DNA from: an archaeon
GTDB taxonomy: Archaea; Thermoproteota; Nitrososphaeria; Nitrososphaerales; UBA183
Reading direction: 5' to 3'
Length of the DNA stretch: 20,141 bases
Assembly (NCBI GenBank): GCA_021807225.1
Contig: JAKAPI010000009.1
Location: 1 to 20,141 of the forward strand
Shown here: in pieces, positions 7,968 to 14,706 of the stretch
Layout of the letters: every line of letters starts with the position of its first letter
Numbering within the stretch: the first letter of the stretch is position 1
The notes under the pieces: generated by a model
Told to the model about the DNA's origin: nothing
Seen by the model: only the letters and a program-made list of their open reading frames with translations
The model's database searches: none
Position numbers and translations under genes: made by a program

Positions 7968-9077
7968 CTAGCTCTTCGCCCTCTTCAGGAGCCGCCTGAA
8001 GTCGATTGAGAATATGCCCTCTGGTATGATCATCAGCGTGAACGCCATGATCAGGAGCGGTATCGCCTGCTGGTAGGGGGTGACGTTGGGCCCGAAGCCG
8101 AAGACCAGCTCCGCAGAGAGGAAGTCTACTGGGAAGCCGGCCGCCATGTCGATGAGGATCCACGCCCCGAAAGCGGCGAGGACCCCTCCTGCAATCTTCG
8201 CCTGCACCTTCTTCATCTTGAACACGAAGAAGCCCGTTAGAATCAGCAGCGCCGAAATGATCACCGCCCCTGCATATCCGAACCCGAGGCCGAGGTCCAG
8301 GGTCAGGAGGATCTCGCTCCCCCCTATGAGCAGCCCGCCGACCGCCGCTCCGAAGATGCTGTTCAGCCCGCCAAGTACGCTTGCCGAAAAGATCTCCACG
8401 ATGATGTTCGACCCGGTCGCCGTGCCTGCCGGGAGCTGCAGGGTCAGCAGGGCTCCTGCATAGGCCGCGAGTCCGCCCGCCAGCATCCATGATATCGTGT
8501 TCACCAGGTCCACGTTGATGCCGAGGACCCGGGCGAGCGGGGGGTTCTCCACCGCCGCCCTCATCGCCACCCCGAACTTCGTCCTCGTGAACAGCAGGTA
8601 GATGGAGGCCACGGTCACTATGACCGAGATGGGGGCGGCGTAGACCACCCCGGCGTAGCCGCCGAAGCTGAAGTCGGGCCCCAGTTGGTAGAACTGCGCC
8701 GCGTCGATGAGCCTCTGTACGTACTGCAAATAATCCGTGTATATCCCGATCAGGCCCACGAACCCGATGTCCACCCCGAAGGTCGCGATCATCAGCGATA
8801 CCGTCGACGAGCCGCGCTTCGTGAGGGGTCTCAGGACTCCGAGGTACATGATCGCCGAGGCGACTGCGCCGATGGCGAACCCGAAGACGCTCCCCACATA
8901 GGGGGTAGAGTGGTAGACCTTCGACGCGGTGTAGGCCGAATACACTCCCAGGGCGACGAAGTCACCATAGGCGAAGTTGGGCACCTTGGTGGTCATGTAG
9001 GTGAGGGTCAGCCCCATGCCCATCAACGCGAACAAGCACGCGTAGACGAGGGCCGAGATCAGGTACTCTGGTACCAA
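7968..9077 (-). CDS. livH: Branched-chain amino acid ABC transporter permease LivH
   Basis: The second membrane subunit of the importer, paired with LivM. Seen: hydrophobic helices from the N-terminus (EYLISALVYACLFALMGMG), the family segment VPNFAYGDFVALGVY, and the coupling loop TKFGVAMRAAVENPPLARVL (about 167-186 from this start). A strongly hydrophobic C-terminal half ends RRLLKRAKS. I chose the TTG at 9077 (VPEYLISALVY follows). The longer reading from 9164 adds 29 polar residues, crosses the shared promoter and overlaps the livK coding start, so it is implausible. The chosen start leaves a TATA element 42 nt upstream. Length about 369 aa, longer than the bacterial LivH norm of about 300. 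Confident in family; the exact start is inferred. Confidence 0.92.
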   Translation of the reverse strand: MVPEYLISALVYACLFALMGMGLTLTYMTTKVPNFAYGDFVALGVYSAYTASKVYHSTPYVGSVFGFAIGAVASAIMYLGVLRPLTKRGSSTVSLMIATFGVDIGFVGLIGIYTDYLQYVQRLIDAAQFYQLGPDFSFGGYAGVVYAAPISVIVTVASIYLLFTRTKFGVAMRAAVENPPLARVLGINVDLVNTISWMLAGGLAAYAGALLTLQLPAGTATGSNIIVEIFSASVLGGLNSIFGAAVGGLLIGGSEILLTLDLGLGFGYAGAVIISALLILTGFFVFKMKKVQAKIAGGVLAAFGAWILIDMAAGFPVDFLSAELVFGFGPNVTPYQQAIPLLIMAFTLMIIPEGIFSIDFRRLLKRAKS

Positions 9078-9097
9078 GTATGAAGGGCTCGCGCTTT

Positions 9098-9129
9098 GGG
9101 CCGGAGAAGTGTTAAAATACTTTCGGCCC
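9098..9129. promoter_or_regulatory. Divergent livHM / livKGF promoter inside a dyad
   Basis: The AT-rich core TTAAAATA (9112-9119) reads as a TATA element on both strands. It lies 34 nt before the livK TTG and 42 nt before the livH TTG. It is bracketed by perfect 6-bp arms, GGGCCG (9098-9103) and CGGCCC (9124-9129), centred on the core. This suggests one symmetric site where a regulator could control both operons. Sequence-based inference. Confidence 0.6.
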
Positions 9130-9145
9130 GCAACAGCGCGCTCCG

Positions 9146-10531
9146 TTGAAAAAGAGAGGTGCATCTACTGCATCGCTTATCGGAACACTGATTGTGGGAC
9201 TTCTGATTGGCGCAGGGATTCTCTACGCAGCAGCTCCATCACTCGGTCTCGGCGGCGCCGGGGCCACCAAGACAGTCACAACGACTGTCACCACTTCCAA
9301 CGCGCAAGCAGCAGGACTCTGCAACGGGCAGACAGTCACCATCGGTGCCCTGAACGACCTCAGCGGAGGTCTTTCCGCGCAGGGCAAGGGTGAGCTCGCC
9401 GCAGAGCAGCTGGCAATCACAGACGTCAACAGCTTCGTCGCATCGTCCGGGTGTAGTTTGACGTTCGCGCTCAACAACCAGGACTACAAGCTCGACACGC
9501 CAACCGCGCTGTCTGAGCTTCAGGCCATGGGCGCTTCAGGAATCCAGGTGGTCATCGGGCCGCTCAACAGCGGCACGGCTGCCGGCATCCTGAGCTACGC
9601 GGACCAGAACCACATCGTCCTGATCAGCCCGTCTTCGACGTCCATCGCCCTTGCAATTCCCAACGACTACCTGTTCAGGACTGCGCCTGACGACGCGGCC
9701 CAGGGACAGGCAGACGCCCAGGAACTGCTCGCGGCTGGTGCCAAGGCGGTCATAGTGGTCAACAGGGACGACACCTACGGCGACGGTCTGGCCAACTCTA
9801 CCATCACATGGCTCAAGCAGGATGACCCAAGCATAGTCATCGGCGGGCCGACAAAGTACGACATCTCCACCAGCGACTTCACGTCGATCATATCGACGAT
9901 GAGTAGCCAGTATTCTACACTTTCGAGCCAGGTCGGGGCTGCGAACGTTGCGATATACATCGTGGCGTTCCAGGAGTATGGAAGCATACTCAGCCAGGTG
10001 AACACCCAGGCACCGAGCCTGCTCAGCACACATCTTCCCTGGTTCGGCATGGACGGAATCGCTCAGAACTCTGACCTATCCAATTCATCTAGCAGCGTTG
10101 CCAGCCTAGCAGCCAAAGTAGGCGTCTACTCGACGCTCTTCGGCGTGCTGAGCAACAACTCAAAGGCATCAGCCTTCTACGCTAGGATCCAGGGTACATC
10201 GGCAGGAGCAGCCATCCTCGGCGGCGGCGCCTTCTACACGTTCGAAGGCTACGACGACGTCTGGCTCGCGGCCCTATCGATACTTCAGTCCGGAAGGAAC
10301 TCTGGCCAGGCTATCCAAGCAATACTCCCGACCGTAGCAGGCAACTTCTACGGCCTAACAGGCGCAGAAACCCTCACACCCGCAGGAGACCGTGCCCTAT
10401 TCGCCGGCTCTGGCTACCAGATCTGGAAGGTGGTATCCACCGGAGCTAGCTCTTGGGGATGGATCCTCGCAGGCCAATGGGACTACGCCAGCAACACTGT
10501 CAGCTGGACAACAGGCAACGCCCCTGCATAG
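9146..10531 (+). CDS. livK: Amino-acid ABC transporter substrate-binding protein (LivK-like), membrane-anchored
   Basis: The extracytoplasmic receptor that captures substrate and delivers it to LivHM. Seen: a short basic N-terminus (KKRG) and one hydrophobic helix (about 10-31) acting as signal anchor, a Thr-rich linker (TKTVTTTVTT, 41-50), then a periplasmic-binding-protein fold of the LivK family: QTVTIGALNDLSGGLSAQGK, QVVIGPLNSGTAAGIL, ISPSSTS, and FRTAPDDAAQGQA. Two cysteines (about 58 and 102) could form a disulfide. At 461 aa it is longer than bacterial LivK because of the anchor, linker and Ser-rich insertions. The TTG at 9146 follows a TATA element by 34 nt and has no Shine-Dalgarno, so it looks leaderless. 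Codon use is less G/C-biased at third positions than in neighbouring genes, perhaps reflecting high expression. Ligand unknown. Confidence 0.9.
   Translation: MKKRGASTASLIGTLIVGLLIGAGILYAAAPSLGLGGAGATKTVTTTVTTSNAQAAGLCNGQTVTIGALNDLSGGLSAQGKGELAAEQLAITDVNSFVASSGCSLTFALNNQDYKLDTPTALSELQAMGASGIQVVIGPLNSGTAAGILSYADQNHIVLISPSSTSIALAIPNDYLFRTAPDDAAQGQADAQELLAAGAKAVIVVNRDDTYGDGLANSTITWLKQDDPSIVIGGPTKYDISTSDFTSIISTMSSQYSTLSSQVGAANVAIYIVAFQEYGSILSQVNTQAPSLLSTHLPWFGMDGIAQNSDLSNSSSSVASLAAKVGVYSTLFGVLSNNSKASAFYARIQGTSAGAAILGGGAFYTFEGYDDVWLAALSILQSGRNSGQAIQAILPTVAGNFYGLTGAETLTPAGDRALFAGSGYQIWKVVSTGASSWGWILAGQWDYASNTVSWTTGNAPA
9271..9289. repeat. 7-bp perfect inverted repeat in livK
   Basis: GACAGTC (9271-9277), a 5-nt spacer and GACTGTC (9283-9289) form a perfect dyad about 125 nt inside livK, in the Thr-rich linker. 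A third half-site, GACAGTCACC, lies at 9331-9340. It could be an RNA hairpin or an operator, or only the result of repeated Thr-Val codons. Confidence 0.4.
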
Positions 10532-10534
10532 GAT

Positions 10535-10556
10535 AGGAGTCCCCACTCCTCTTTTT
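10535..10556 (+). terminator. Hairpin plus T-run between livK and livG
   Basis: AGGAGT (10535-10540), a CCCC loop and ACTCCT (10545-10550) form a perfect 6-bp stem, followed by C and TTTTT (10552-10556). It starts 4 nt after the livK stop. It resembles an intrinsic terminator or attenuator. Partial read-through would give more binding protein than ATPases. There is no obvious TATA element for livG itself. Confidence 0.6.
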
Positions 10557-10566
10557 CGTGGTACTG

Positions 10567-11325
10567 ATGGAAGAGCTTCTCCGGATTAACGACGTCGCGA
10601 AGTCATTCGGGAACCTACGTGCTCTCGACGGAGTCACCTTCGGCATCAAAGACAAGGAAGTCCACATACTGATTGGGCCCAACGGGTCGGGGAAGACCAC
10701 CCTGATCAACGTGGTGAGCGGGTTCTACAAGCCCGACACCGGCAGCGTCCTCTACCAGGGGAGGGAGATAGGCGGGCTTCCACCCCACAGACTGTACGCC
10801 ATGGGCATAACGAGGACCTTCCAGATACCGAGCCTGTTCACCAAGCTGACGCTCCTTGAGAACGTCCTCGTCGCAGACAAGGGGAACCCCGGCGAGTCGC
10901 TCGTGAAATCCCTGGTGAAGCGCGCCTGGGTAAAGAAGGAGACCGAGTCGACCGAGCGAGCCATGTCCATACTTGCCCTCCTCGGGCTCGGCAAGCTCTG
11001 GGACAGCCCTGCGAACGCCCTGAGCGGCGGGCAGATGAAGCTCCTCGAGCTAGCCAGGGCGCTGATGACCGGCGCCAAGCTTATCCTCCTGGACGAGCCG
11101 ATCTCAGGGGTGAACCCGACCCTGGCTCACGAGATCTTCGGGAGGATACTCAAGCTGCGGGACGACCTCGGAGTCACCTTCCTCATCGTGGAGCACAGGC
11201 TGGAGATAGCGCTCAGCTACGTGGACACGGTCACCGCCATGGCCCTCGGCAGGGTGGTGGCGGCTGGAAAGCCCGACCAGGTTATGACCGACCCCAAAGT
11301 GATCGAGGCATACCTAGGTGCCTAG
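10567..11325 (+). CDS. livG: Branched-chain amino acid ABC transporter ATP-binding protein LivG
   Basis: A cytoplasmic ATPase that powers LivHM. Seen, counting from ATG 10567: Walker A GPNGSGKT (37-44), the LivG-type ITRTFQIPSLFTKLTLLENV Q-loop region (81-100), signature LSGGQ (152-156), Walker B LILLDE (172-177) followed by P-ISGVNP, H-loop His210, and a C-terminal segment with VMTDPKVIEAYLG typical of the family. All catalytic motifs are intact. A GTG at 10558 is an alternative start adding three residues; ATG fits the family N-terminus (MEELLRINDVAKSFG) better. It follows livK after a terminator-like hairpin and is only 3 nt from livF. Length 252 aa, normal. Confidence 0.95.
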   Translation: MEELLRINDVAKSFGNLRALDGVTFGIKDKEVHILIGPNGSGKTTLINVVSGFYKPDTGSVLYQGREIGGLPPHRLYAMGITRTFQIPSLFTKLTLLENVLVADKGNPGESLVKSLVKRAWVKKETESTERAMSILALLGLGKLWDSPANALSGGQMKLLELARALMTGAKLILLDEPISGVNPTLAHEIFGRILKLRDDLGVTFLIVEHRLEIALSYVDTVTAMALGRVVAAGKPDQVMTDPKVIEAYLGA

Positions 11326-11328
11326 CGC

Positions 11329-12048
11329 TTGCTGAAGGTTGACAGCGTCTCCGCAGGGTACGGCAAGCTGCAGATCCTCACCGACGTCTCTTTGGACGCC
11401 GCCCCCGGGGAGCTCACGATAGTGGTCGGCCCGAACGGGTCGGGGAAGAGCACTCTGCTGAAGAGCGTGGCGGGCCTCACAAACATCTACAAGGGGTCTG
11501 TGGCGATGGACGGAAAGACGCTGAGCGGCCACCCGCCGCACGTCATCGCCAGGTCCGGCCTCGCCTACCTCCCACAGACCGAAGGTGTCTTCACGAAGCT
11601 CAGCGTGAAGGAGAACTTCAAGATGGCGGCCTACATGATCGCGAAGTCCGAATACGAGTCGAGGCTGAAGGACACCCTCGAGATCTTCCCCCAGCTGAAG
11701 GCCTATCTCGACTCCAGGGTGGTGAACCTCAGCGGCGGGGAGAGGCAGATGGTCGCCATGACCATGGCGCTGCTGAGGAAACCTCAGGTCATAATGTTCG
11801 ACGAGCCCACGGCCAACCTTTCACCAAAGTATGCCACCATGGTCCTCAAGACCATCCAGTCGCTGGGGAAGGAGAGGGGGATGACCATCGTCCTCGTCGA
11901 GCAGAACGCGAAGCGCGCCCTCGAGATAGGGGACAGGGCCTACCTCCTCGTCGGAGGCAGGAACGCCTTCATCGGCACCGCCAGGGAGCTGCTGTCTCAC
12001 CAGGAGCTGGCGAAGCTCTACCTTGGCATGAAAGTGTCCGGCGCCTAG
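11329..12048 (+). CDS. livF: Branched-chain amino acid ABC transporter ATP-binding protein LivF
   Basis: The second ATPase of the importer, expected to pair with LivG. Seen: Walker A GPNGSGKS (34-41), the LivF-type LAYLPQTEGVFTKLSVKENF Q-loop segment (78-97), signature LSGGERQ (134-140), Walker B VIMFDE (154-159), and VLVEQNAKRALEIGDRAYLL (188-207), where Gln replaces the H-loop His as is usual in LivF. The TTG start is 3 nt after the livG stop, implying translational coupling. At 239 aa the length is typical. It ends the livKGF unit; the next gene, rfcS, has its own TATA element. Confidence 0.95.
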   Translation: MLKVDSVSAGYGKLQILTDVSLDAAPGELTIVVGPNGSGKSTLLKSVAGLTNIYKGSVAMDGKTLSGHPPHVIARSGLAYLPQTEGVFTKLSVKENFKMAAYMIAKSEYESRLKDTLEIFPQLKAYLDSRVVNLSGGERQMVAMTMALLRKPQVIMFDEPTANLSPKYATMVLKTIQSLGKERGMTIVLVEQNAKRALEIGDRAYLLVGGRNAFIGTARELLSHQELAKLYLGMKVSGA

Positions 12049-12068
12049 ACGAGTTTTCCCTTGAACGG

Positions 12069-12076
12069 ATAAATAA
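12069..12076 (+). promoter_or_regulatory. TATA element of the rfcS-hisS operon
   Basis: ATAAATAA in a GC-rich background, 21 nt after the livF stop. Archaeal spacing would place the transcription start near 12098, leaving a leader of about 40 nt before the rfcS GTG. Alternatively, it could allow near-leaderless translation of a mini-ORF at 12094. Confidence 0.6.
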
Positions 12077-12093
12077 GAACGGGAGTCGAGTCC

Positions 12094-12138
12094 GTGCAGA
12101 AATTGTCCAGAGGCTACGACAGGGCGGCTGAGTCCTAG
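12094..12138 (+). CDS. Possible 14-codon leader mini-ORF before rfcS
   Basis: GTG at 12094 opens a frame encoding MQKLSRGYDRAAES and ends with TAG at 12136-12138, exactly abutting the GTG start of rfcS. It begins 25 nt after the first base of the TATA element, a little short for a leaderless start. Such a peptide could couple translation into rfcS, but a frame this short occurs easily by chance. No recognised homologue. Confidence 0.25.
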   Translation: MQKLSRGYDRAAES

Positions 12139-13107
12139 GTGCCCCTCGAAGACCTGATGTGGGTCGAGAAGTACCGTCCGGCGTCCCTGACGGAGCTCGT
12201 GGACCAGGAGACGATCAAGCAGAGGCTGCGCGCCCTCCTGCAGAAGAAGCAGCAGCTCCCGCACCTCCTGTTCGCCGGCCCCCCAGGCTCGGGGAAGACC
12301 ACGACGGCGGTCATCTTGGCCAAGGAGATACTGGGCGAGCAATGGCGGGACTACACCCTGTCGCTGAACGCGTCGGACGAGAGGGGGATCGACGTCGTCC
12401 GCGAGAGGGTCAAGACGTTCGCCCGATACGCTGACAGGAGGGAAGGGGTCCCCTACAGGCTCGTCATCCTCGACGAGTCGGACGAGATGACGTCGGACGG
12501 CCAGACGGCCCTGCGCAGGATAATGGAGGAGAACTCAGAGCACACGAGGTTCATACTCATCTGCAACTATTCGTCCGGGATAATCGAGCCGCTCCAGAGC
12601 CGGTGCGCCATCTTCAGGTTCCAGAGGCTGGACGAGGCTTCCGTTACCGACCACCTGAAGGTGATCGCGAAGAAGGAGAAGCTCGAGCACCCTGGCGACT
12701 CTGTGTTCGCCGCCATCTACGAGGCGACACAGGGGGACCTCAGGCAGGCCATCAACCTCCTGCAGGCGGCCGCCGCCTCGGGGGAGGTGACCGCCGACTC
12801 GGTGAAGTCGGTCTCGGGCGCCGCCGCCAAGGCGAGGGTCGCCGAAGTCATAGCAGCGGCGCTCGAAGGGAGTTTCGAGTCCGCCAGGACCAAGATGCTG
12901 GAGCTGACGCGCGTGTACGGCGTGCCTGAAAGGGACTTCCTGAAGTACGCGAACGAAGCCCTCGGCTCCCTGAAGGTCACCGACATGGCAGGGGCTGTCT
13001 CCATCCTCGCAGAGTACGACTACCGCCTCGTGCAGGGCTCCCAGCCGGAGCTGCAGCTCACTGCGATGCTGGCCCAGCTCTCAGCCCTGAAAGGCAAAGG
13101 GGACTAG
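12139..13107 (+). CDS. rfcS: Replication factor C small subunit (clamp loader)
   Basis: The AAA+ subunit that, with the large subunit, loads PCNA onto primed DNA. Seen: MWVEKYRPASLTELVDQE N-terminal box (7-24), Walker A GPPGSGKT (47-54), LNASDERGIDVVRERVK (77-93), Walker B LDESDEM (111-117; the more usual form is DEAD), sensor 1 ICNYSSGI (141-148), and the arginine-finger SRC motif (154-156). A C-terminal helical collar domain follows. Length 322 aa, normal. GTG 12139 is adjacent to a mini-ORF stop; ATG 12157 (MWVEKYRP) is an alternative start that would remove six residues. hisS follows after 1 nt. The large subunit is not in the window. Confidence 0.96.
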   Translation: MPLEDLMWVEKYRPASLTELVDQETIKQRLRALLQKKQQLPHLLFAGPPGSGKTTTAVILAKEILGEQWRDYTLSLNASDERGIDVVRERVKTFARYADRREGVPYRLVILDESDEMTSDGQTALRRIMEENSEHTRFILICNYSSGIIEPLQSRCAIFRFQRLDEASVTDHLKVIAKKEKLEHPGDSVFAAIYEATQGDLRQAINLLQAAAASGEVTADSVKSVSGAAAKARVAEVIAAALEGSFESARTKMLELTRVYGVPERDFLKYANEALGSLKVTDMAGAVSILAEYDYRLVQGSQPELQLTAMLAQLSALKGKGD

Positions 13108-13108
13108 G

Positions 13109-14380
13109 TTGGACCTGTCGGTCCCGCGGGGCATAGACGACATCGAGCCCGACCGGTTCGCCAGGCAGGCGCGGGTGGTGTCTGCCTTCGAGTCTGTCGC
13201 GGAGACGTACAACTTCCAGCTGATGGAGCCCGCGTCTCTGGAGCACCTCAGCGTGCTCCGGGCTAAGAGCGGGGAAGGGATCGACCAGGAGATCTACGCC
13301 TTCAAGGACAAGGGGGACCGCGACGTCGGCCTCCGCTTCGACATGACCGTTGGCATCACTCGCTACGTCTGCTCTCGCAAGGACCTCAGGCTCCCCGCCA
13401 AGCTCGCGGCCTCGGGAGGGATATGGAGGTACGACGAGCCCCAGTACGGGAGGTACCGCTGGTCGCACCAGTGGGACCTCGAGATCTTCGGGCCCCCCTC
13501 AGTCGAAGCGGACGCGGAGGTGATCGACGCCGGGGCCGCGATCCTGAGGAGGCTGGGGCTGACGAACACTACCGTCAAGGTGGGCGACCGGAGGGTCGTG
13601 GAGGAGTTCATCCGGGCAAGACTAGGCGTCTCCGAGGACCGGCGCGTTGTCGAACTGATGCGGGCGCTCGACAAGGTCGAGAAGAAGTCGCCGTCCGACC
13701 TTCGGACGGAGTACGTTGAGAAGGGCTTCGAGGGTGACCAGGTGGACCGGCTGCTCGAGTTCGGAAGGCTCAGGGGGCGCCCCGACGAAGTCCTCTCGAG
13801 GGCCGCCGAGAACCACCTCGACTCTGTGAAGGAGCTGACCCTGCTCGCAGACATGCTCGACGCCAGGAACCTCAGGAACGTGGAATACAACATGAGCATA
13901 GTGCGCGGCATCGACTACTACACCGGCATCGTCTTTGAGGCGTCGGACAACGCGAACCCCCGGCTAGGCTCCCTCTTCGGCGGCGGGAGGTACGACGCCC
14001 TCCCCAAGATCTTCGGGCGACCAGACCTCTCGGCCACCGGCGCGGCGGGCGGGATCGAAAGGATGGCCATGTCGGTCGAGCCGGAAGGCGCCGCGCGCCA
14101 GGGGCTGGTCTACGTCGCCTTTCCGAGCCCTGCCGCGTCGAAGGACGCCCTGCGGGTGGCGAGCGCCCTGCGTGGAAGGGGGTTACCCTGCGAGTTCCCG
14201 CTCCAGCCGAGGTCTCTCTCGAAGCAGATGGAGGACGCGAGCAGACTGGGGGCGGCCTGGACTGTCATAGTCGGAGAGAAGGAGTCGAAGGCGAAGGCCG
14301 TGACCCTGAGAGACATGAGAAGCCGGAAGGAAGAGCTCCTCTCGCTGGAGGACGCCGTGGAGCGCATCGCGGGTCCTTGA
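13109..14380 (+). CDS. hisS: Histidyl-tRNA synthetase
   Basis: A class II aminoacyl-tRNA synthetase that charges tRNA-His. Seen: LRFDMTVGITRYV (75-87), motif 2 region GIWRYDEPQYGRYRWSHQWD (104-123), the histidine-specific VRGIDYYTGIVFE (265-277), LFGGGRYD (289-296), and motif 3 GAAGGIERM (311-319). A C-terminal anticodon-binding domain spans about 333-423 (LVYVAFPSP, then WTVIVGEKE). Length 423 aa, normal. Motif 2 has HQWDLEIFG where bacterial enzymes typically have a Q-GVE-G form, probably a lineage feature. The TTG start lies 1 nt after the rfcS stop, so the two genes share a transcript and probably translational coupling, a common pairing of unrelated housekeeping genes. Confidence 0.96.
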   Translation: MDLSVPRGIDDIEPDRFARQARVVSAFESVAETYNFQLMEPASLEHLSVLRAKSGEGIDQEIYAFKDKGDRDVGLRFDMTVGITRYVCSRKDLRLPAKLAASGGIWRYDEPQYGRYRWSHQWDLEIFGPPSVEADAEVIDAGAAILRRLGLTNTTVKVGDRRVVEEFIRARLGVSEDRRVVELMRALDKVEKKSPSDLRTEYVEKGFEGDQVDRLLEFGRLRGRPDEVLSRAAENHLDSVKELTLLADMLDARNLRNVEYNMSIVRGIDYYTGIVFEASDNANPRLGSLFGGGRYDALPKIFGRPDLSATGAAGGIERMAMSVEPEGAARQGLVYVAFPSPAASKDALRVASALRGRGLPCEFPLQPRSLSKQMEDASRLGAAWTVIVGEKESKAKAVTLRDMRSRKEELLSLEDAVERIAGP

Positions 14381-14384
14381 CCAC

Positions 14385-14409
14385 GCTTGGCATAATCTTT
14401 AATCCAAGC
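14385..14409 (+). promoter_or_regulatory. TATA element of the RAM-protein gene within a dyad
   Basis: The TATA-like CTTTAATCC (14397-14405) lies about 35 nt before ATG 14433. It is bracketed by perfect 6-bp arms, GCTTGG (14385-14390) and CCAAGC (14404-14409), with a 13-nt spacer. It could be an operator overlapping the TATA box, or the hisS transcript end folding as a hairpin. Confidence 0.5.
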
Positions 14410-14432
14410 CCCTCCCTTAACACTGTCGCAGT

Positions 14433-14663
14433 ATGGAAAGAGCGATAGTCCTGGTGAACCTCAGCCCGGGCACCGAGGAGCAGAGCATGTCCACCCTCCG
14501 GGGTATGACAGGGATCACCTCCGTCTACCAGCTCTACGGACTATACGACCTGCTGGTCATGGTCGAGGGCCCTGACGACCAGGCAGTGAAGTCGATAATC
14601 GCGGACCATCTGAGGTCCAAGCCAGGCGTGGTCTCGACCATCACGATGAAGATACTCACGTAG
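14433..14663 (+). CDS. Stand-alone RAM-domain protein (Lrp/AsnC effector domain)
   Basis: Seen: 76 residues forming a single RAM-type alpha-beta domain: ERAIVLVNLSPGTEEQSM, then the characteristic ITSVYQLYGLYDLLVMVEG and VVSTITMKIL. It has no DNA-binding helix-turn-helix, so it cannot act alone as a classical Lrp repressor. Stand-alone RAM proteins of this size are common in archaea. Known members bind amino acids and oligomerise, sometimes with full-length Lrp proteins; this is family knowledge, not seen here. ATG is supported by the TATA spacing and the absence of an upstream extension. It lies between hisS and threonine-degradation genes, which suggests, as inference, amino-acid sensing. 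Confidence 0.88.
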   Translation: MERAIVLVNLSPGTEEQSMSTLRGMTGITSVYQLYGLYDLLVMVEGPDDQAVKSIIADHLRSKPGVVSTITMKILT

Positions 14664-14674
14664 CGTCCTCAATC

Positions 14675-14681
14675 CTTAAAC
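14675..14681 (+). promoter_or_regulatory. TATA element of tdh
   Basis: CTTAAAC in the 43-nt gap after the RAM gene. TTAAA (14676-14680) starts 31 nt before the tdh ATG, consistent with a leaderless transcript. No Shine-Dalgarno is visible before the ATG. Confidence 0.5.
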
Positions 14682-14706
14682 GGGCTAGTCCTCTCATCGG
14701 GACGAA

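Noticed and set aside
6713..7999. Open frame of 428 codons antisense to livM
   Set aside because: Rich in Gly, Glu, His and Pro, typical of the reverse strand of a GC-rich membrane-protein gene; livM motifs are clear.
12058..12084. Dyad around the rfcS TATA element similar to the liv promoter
   Set aside because: Only CCC and GGG pair across it; too weak to group with the three 6-bp dyads.
12049..12138. Possible small RNA (C/D box or tRNA-like) before rfcS
   Set aside because: A CTGA occurs at 12128-12131 but no C box partner, and no cloverleaf or T-loop consensus could be drawn.
14689..14704. Small inverted repeat before tdh (GTCC and GGAC)
   Set aside because: Only 4-bp arms off the TATA element; expected by chance.
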